A stretch of 64,000 nt of DNA, from contig CM039199.1 of NCBI GenBank assembly GCA_008360975.2, positions 682,001-746,000 on the forward strand, given 5' to 3'. Under the pieces are notes generated by a model. It was not told the origin of the DNA. It saw only the letters and a list, made by a program, of their open reading frames with translations, and did not search any database. This DNA comes from Lichenostomus cassidix (lineage: Eukaryota; Chordata; Aves; Passeriformes; Meliphagidae). Of the stretch, positions 59,048 to 64,000 are shown piece after piece. The position numbers and the translations under genes are program-made. The first letter of the stretch is position 1. Each line of letters begins with the position of its first letter.

Positions 59048-60661
59048 ATAGAATGGGATAACTGTGTTTCTAGAGCTGCAGTGGCTCTGGAGCTGGATCT
59101 GGTCCTTCATCCCAAACGTACACCTTTTGGGTAGTAGGATTCACCCTATGCAATTTTAGATATATAAACCAAAATCACCTACATGATATGGAGAAATCTG
59201 AAGTTACAGATGTAGGAGCTTGCAGACAATATAAATCATCCTGTATTCCACCAACAATACAGGAAGAGGAGGGAGCAAACTCATGTCCAGCTGTGTACAG
59301 CACAGCTTTCAGGATTTCACCTGATCATCCTCACCCTCCACGTTGACAGGTGCTAAGAAGCAATGTGAGTTCAGCACTAAGGAATTTGGGTTTGTTTTCA
59401 CATGTACTTTCAGTCCAGGAATGGAACTGCTGTCCATGAGTTCACTGTGGCATCAACTCACAGGTGCATTTCAGCAATATGTTTCTATCTCAGAAATTAA
59501 TTGCTTGTCTCTGGTAAGATTGGGGTATTTTTAAAGCACTTCAGAGGATAAATCAGGTGCCAGTTGGCAGTGTTAAAGTGATGTGTTGAAGCTGGGCAAG
59601 TCTGAGACACCATGGATCAGAAGTGCAAATATTTATTGTAGCATGCCAGCTCTGCACTTTGGCATACATGGTGAGATGGTTGAGAATCATGTCCACTTTG
59701 TACATCTCAATTTTCAGTTGTGAAATAAGAAGCAGCCTTTTCCTTTCAGTTAAGTGCATTGACTTTTACAAGTCAGAAATGTTAAACAAACAGATTGAAA
59801 TCACTATAGTCCTGGGAATATTTCCTTTAACTTCAGGGAGATTTGGCTTATGGCCTGTACCATATTGTATTGCACTGGCTCAGTTAGAAAAAGAATAATG
59901 AATTAAAAGGTCACAGCTTTTTAAATTAGAATGCAGGAAAAAGGGTAAAGTTTGTGTGGTGGGGTTCCTCTTTAACTGCCCTGAGTGTTTGCCATTTAGT
60001 ACCAATGGGAACTCTCCAACCAACAAGTTCACTAATCTCCTTTTAATCTCATTGAATTCTGAACATTTTCTGGAAAACATTTTTCAGAACTAATCTGCCC
60101 AGGCAGGGCGGGGAAAATGTTAAAACACACAAAAATCTGCGCAACAGGAAGTAATGTTAGAAAGCTGTGAAAATCATTTATCCTTTTGAAGCGTAATGGT
60201 TTTTAATTTTCTCATGCCCTGATCTCCCTGGCAACAATTTAAAAGTACATAAGCATTCATGAATCAAAGCCATTCACGTCTGCATTTTTAATTATGTGTC
60301 ATAGGATTGAAACTTTCCCTTTGATCTTTGTATTTAAAGGGATTTACAATTTAATGATTACAATCCGCCTCCCCCCAAAGCCTATGCTTATTACTGAGCA
60401 ATGTCACAAAGGGGTCACTGTTGGACAGGGGGAAGAGAGTTTTGTTCTGGTTGTTACAAGCATGTATGTCTGAAACCTGCCTTATGCTCTGGGTTATGGA
60501 GATCCCTATGTGGTGGTGGATCTTCCCAGTGGTGGTGACTCTGGGCCTTTTACTCCAGGCAAGACATTTAAAACCAAAGTGAGATAAAGCAGAACAAAAG
60601 TAACCTGGTTGGCCATGAAGTAGTCCTGTGCTCTAGTCTCTGCCTCTCCTGCCCTGTGTAA
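59048..60661. other. Unique AT-rich DNA; candidate regulatory block at 60100-60420
   Basis: No gene or repeat seen. Bases 60100-60420 contain TTTTTAATTATG, CTTTGATCTTTG (TCF/LEF-like) and TTTAATGATTAC words in a repeat-free setting, which suggests an enhancer. Conservation has not been shown. Confidence 0.35.
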
Positions 60662-60666
60662 TTACT

Positions 60667-61958
60667 TGTGGTGGTTTTGATTGGCCCAAAACATCAATGA
60701 AGTGTTTTTAACATCTAGGAGAAATCTGGACCCCTCAGACACTGTTGTAGTAGGCCTGGGGAGGTGTCTGAGGGGTGGGGTGTGGCACAAAGATGGCTCC
60801 TGTGTGTCCTGAGTGCAAGTTCTGAAAGTTTTTACATCAAGTCCAGCAGAGCCAATCTCTGATGGCTCTGAAGGTGATAGACATGCTGCTGGCCAAGTTT
60901 GGGCCAATTGGAGGTGCTGGTTACGCCTCTGTGAAAACATATTTAAGAAAAATTCAAAACAAAGCAGGCACGCACTTCTTTCACTTCTTTGTAGTTGGAA
61001 GAAGAAGAAGTAGAGGTGAAAATATGTAAAAGGAGAACAGCATGGAGATTGCCAAGGTCAGTGAAGAAGGTGGGGGAGGAGGTGCTCCAGTGTTGGAGCT
61101 GAAAACCCTCTGCAAGCCACAGTGAAGGCCATGGGGGGCAAGAGGTCCCCCTGCAGCCCATGGAGTCCACAGGAGTGCAGAAATTCTGCCCACAGCCCAG
61201 GCCAGAAGGGCAGGTGGATGCCTAGAAAAGACTGTAAACCAGTGAGAGTCTCATTTAAGAGTTAAAACTGCAAAAACCTTGCAAGAGAGAGAAAAGCCTT
61301 GCTCCTGGGATGGAAGCAGCCTGGCCTCAGCTTGGGAGAGTCTGCACAGCACCCTATAGACAAAAAAACTCATGTTGCAGCAGAATTTCGAGCGAGATGT
61401 TGCTCGTGAGATTAGACCCACGCCAAAGAAGTTCTCAGAAGACTGTCTCTCATGGGAAGGACCCCTAGCTAAGTAGAGAACCTCTTTTCCTGATTGGACT
61501 GACCAGAGGACCCCTCAACCTGCCCCTGTCTGTGTTGCTAGTTTAGAAAGAAGGAAGGGGGGGGTGAGTGCAGAAACTGCTTCTTAAGAGGGTGGGGGTG
61601 AGAGCAGAAAACTGTCTGGAGAGAGAGAGAAACAAGTAGAGATAAAGAGTATTTGTAGTAGAAGAATTGTAGTGATGAATAAATTTAAGAATCTGCTCTG
61701 TAAACTGAAAAGAAACCCCACACCCTGCCCCCCCCCACCCAGCTTGTGGATTGTAAAGAAAGAAAGGGGGTGAATACTATAGGTTCGTAAGAGGGAGGGT
61801 GGAGTGAACAAAATGATGTATGAAAAGTTTATTTTTGCCTTGCATTTATCCTCCAATTCTGTTAGGTAATTAAATCACCTTTTACAACTTTAAGCTTGAA
61901 GCCTGTTTGCCCTTTTTCGTATGTCCTCCTGGCAGGGTCCTGTCTCAAACCCACGACA
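60667..61958 (+). mobile_element. ERVL-like solo LTR, 1.29 kb, with TTACT target duplication
   Basis: The element starts TGTGGTGGTTTTGA and ends TCAAACCCACGACA, so its ends form a 14-base imperfect inverted repeat. TTACT stands directly before it (60662-60666) and directly after it (61959-61963), a perfect five-base duplication. A TATTTAA promoter word (60940-60946) is followed by the AGTGAAGAAGGTGGGGGAGG-GTGCTCCAG and CATGGGAAGGACCC blocks that I know from a large avian ERVL-type LTR group, then AATAAA near 61678 and a U5-like end. It has no gag or pol beside it, so it is solo. It is unusually long for an LTR and GA-rich on the plus strand. Confidence 0.88.
61716..61740 (-). other. G-quadruplex motif inside the LTR
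   Basis: On the minus strand the order is G3, T, G9, CA, G3, TGT, G4: four G-runs with loops of one to three bases, which fits the usual intramolecular quadruplex rule. It lies in the 3' half of the large solo LTR, just downstream of its AATAAA. A G8 run on the plus strand is at 61557-61564. Confidence 0.8.
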
Positions 61959-61963
61959 TTACT

Positions 61964-62399
61964 GCAGTAGCATGAGCACATGGCAAATGGAGGCAGGAAC
62001 ACTCCCAGCCTCGAGCTGTGAGGGACAGTGGGAGCAGTGAATGACTTTGAGTGAATGGAGCACTTTGTCCTTGGAAGCAGAAATCAAGCAAAAAGAAGCA
62101 TGTGAATGCTTTGATTCAAGCTGAGGAAAACACAAGGCTATCCCACTGTGCCTCTCTGGGAGAATGGTCTCCAAGGAGGGAGGAGAGGAAACCTTGTGGT
62201 TAACAAAAAGATTGAGAGCAGGGGAATCTGACTGCCTTGGAGGGGAGAGAGCTCTCAGGGGTGGTGGGAGGATGATGGAGAGGGTCTGGAATAGGCAACA
62301 AGTGAGAAGGCCTTGGGAGGGTGACACTCTAATGGCTTTCCCTGTACCAGGGCACCAGAGCTTCAGGGAATGAAAGGCCTTCAGAGAGGCTCCAGCTGT
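61964..62399. other. Unique DNA, no gene seen
   Basis: A long minus-strand open frame (62591 to 61959, 210 codons) runs through here and ends exactly at the LTR target duplication. It has no recognisable domain and I treat it as chance (see rejected items). Confidence 0.5.
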
Positions 62400-62820
62400 G
62401 GTTGCCGTATAGGTGGACAATATTGGTGAAGTTGCTTGATTAATTTGATTTTTCATGCGTCTCATGAATGCCCAACTGCATGTACAGCAAGATAACCGCC
62501 GCCACCAAAAGACTGTCCTGCTCACCACTGACATTAGCAGATGGCAGCAGTTTCCCATTAGAGGTGTGTGACTTGATGCAATGCACGGCACAAACTGGGC
62601 ACTTGCTAATGAATTGTTCTTTCAAAGCTTTTTGCTGGATATTTAATTTTCTTGCTTAATAACAGTTTAGAGGTCATGTGGATTGGTAACACATGCAAAA
62701 TAAATGAAGGTTACTTTTGACGGGCCCGTGCAAAATTAAGACCTTGTGCAGACTGCTTTATATGCCTAATGTTGTTGTATTTTCTTGTAAAAAAATCAAT
62801 AAAAAGTACTGAACTGAAAC
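62400..62820. other. Candidate conserved non-coding element
   Basis: A repeat-free block with TTGATTAATTTGATT, GATAACCGCCGCCACC, TTGCTAATGAATTG, and GACGGGCCCGTGCAAAATTAAG, in which CpGs survive although the surrounding DNA has lost most of them. That mixture of AT-rich homeodomain-type words and preserved CpG words is typical of deeply conserved developmental enhancers. The inference rests on composition alone. Confidence 0.4.
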
Positions 62821-64000
62821 CCCTGATCAGAATATTTTATGTCTTATTAATCTACTTGTGGGTGTTGATAGGATAACAAGGGTTCTGTTAATCAATGCTT
62901 TAAGTTGACTCCATGGTGAGCTGAAAAATTTGCTTAGATCCCTTTTTGTCTCTCTTTAGACAGTCTTAATGTAGTAGATTTTGTGGAGTGAGCATAGGTT
63001 CGTGCCATTAACCATAAGCTAACATTACATGATTTAGTCTTGGAAACATCATTTATTGAGCTGATACTTAAAACCATCCAACTGATGTTTTCACTGAAAT
63101 GTGCTCTATGATGATCCAATTTTACAATGATTTTCTCAGGTGAAAAAATTAATGGTTACACTATTGACAGCTGCTGTTAAATTACTCCAGATGGGATTAT
63201 ACTAGAGGTAGATCACTCATCCACATAAAGGCTACAGGAAAATATCCTAACAATAATGAAAATGGGAATCAGGAAACCGCTTTTTAGACCACAGGTACCA
63301 TTCATAGCCTAAAGAAGCGCTGTAATTCAAAGACAAGCATAAATCGAACTTTGGGAATCAGTAGGGATAGCAAGCAGCTGAGAACAAGGGAGGCAGAGAA
63401 CTTCCAGAAAAGGAGAAGACTCGAGCAGAATTTTGCTTACTTTGTTGCATTTTGGTTGGGTTTGTTTTTTTTGACTGAATGAAAATATTCAAAAGGTACA
63501 AGAGAGTAGGAGGAGCAGCAGTTAAGTTTTTGAAGCAGCAGCAATCTATAGACTGTTTCTGCCCATAAGGTAATTAGTGCCATGGAATAATTAGAGAGGA
63601 AAGAACAAAAGGAAGATAAGTATTGCTGAGGGCTTCAGTTTAATTTACAGGGAAATCTAGGTAAGCACCTAAATATAATATACTCATTTTAAAACATTAT
63701 AGTTTGGTATTTGATTTTAGAGAGGACAGATCATCAGTTTGTAAGGGTAGAAACACCAGTTCTAAGAAATACATCCATACCTTTTAAAATGTCTTCTGTA
63801 GATTGAATTTCCTTTTATTGAAATACATTTTATTTAAATAGTCTGTGATACTCCTATTGAACTATAACTGAACTCTGTATCCTGAACAGAGTGCTGAGAA
63901 TTTTAATCAAGCAGGAGCTGGGGAAGACTAGACCATTGCAGTTTGGTCCTTCCTCCAAGTCCAGCATCCCTGCAAGTAGCTGGTGTGGTGCTGTGATTCT
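62821..64000. other. Unique AT-rich DNA, no gene seen
   Basis: No exon, RNA gene or full repeat. The window ends in GGTGTGGTGCTGTGATTCT, which might be the first bases of a CR1-type tail continuing outside, but this is too short to call. Confidence 0.5.

Noticed and set aside
61959..62591. 210-codon minus-strand open frame, the longest in the window
   Set aside because: No recognisable domain, Ser/Leu/Cys/His-rich chance-like composition, no splice or promoter context, and its stop falls at the LTR target duplication, so the frame cannot predate the insertion unchanged. It overlaps a candidate non-coding element.
1..64000. CRISPR arrays, bacterial operons, rRNA or prophage
   Set aside because: No regularly spaced direct repeats, no dense coding, no ribosome-binding sites; all repeat evidence points to a bird nuclear genome.

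Overview
This window looks like bird nuclear DNA, most likely from a songbird (passerine). It is AT-rich and low in CpG, and I can support no protein-coding exon in it. The evidence for a bird is the repeat content: CR1 LINE fragments with the typical ATTCTRTG-type 3' tail, a tRNA-Ile-headed SINE with a CR1 tail that resembles the finch family TguSINE1, and several avian-type solo LTRs. I found no gene, tRNA, rRNA, bacterial-style operon or CRISPR array. The stretch is either intergenic or deep inside a large intron; the sequence does not decide which.

Layout: 1-150 holds two stacked CR1 3' fragments (minus). A solo LTR lies at 3752-4356, flanked by TATG. A 63-bp strictly alternating purine/pyrimidine tract is at 5449-5511. 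CR1 tails lie at about 8900-8968 and 37122-37226. A TG microsatellite is at 16165-16190. A near-perfect 70-bp hairpin sits at 18874-18943. A probable LTR without recognisable target duplication spans about 21050-21509. A GT-rich tract and a CpG-richer patch occupy about 30756-31510. A 24-bp perfect palindrome is at 45276-45299. A solo LTR lies at 46413-46928 with perfect GTTTA duplications. The SINE is at 53713-53840. The largest mobile element is a long, decayed CR1 (54284 to about 57880, minus), which is itself interrupted by an LTR (56596-57174, plus). A 1.29-kb ERVL-like solo LTR is at 60667-61958 with perfect TTACT duplications.

The region reads as a record of retroelement activity. The large CR1 is dead: its reverse transcriptase FADD motif reads FAGY and its endonuclease SDH motif reads SNH. 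It was in place before the LTR entered it. No internal retroviral genes remain anywhere, so the LTRs have been reduced to solo copies, presumably by LTR-LTR recombination.

Outside the repeats several AT-rich blocks packed with homeodomain-type TAATTA words (about 7140-7260, 13560-13900, 14440-14800, 29090-29240, 46980-47340, 51740-51850, 60100-60420, 62400-62820) have the look of conserved non-coding regulatory DNA. That is inference only and needs a cross-species alignment. No previously undescribed gene system is evident. The most unusual items are the long hairpin, the LTR-in-CR1 junction with its duplicated flank, the G-quadruplex motif in the large LTR, and the candidate regulatory blocks.
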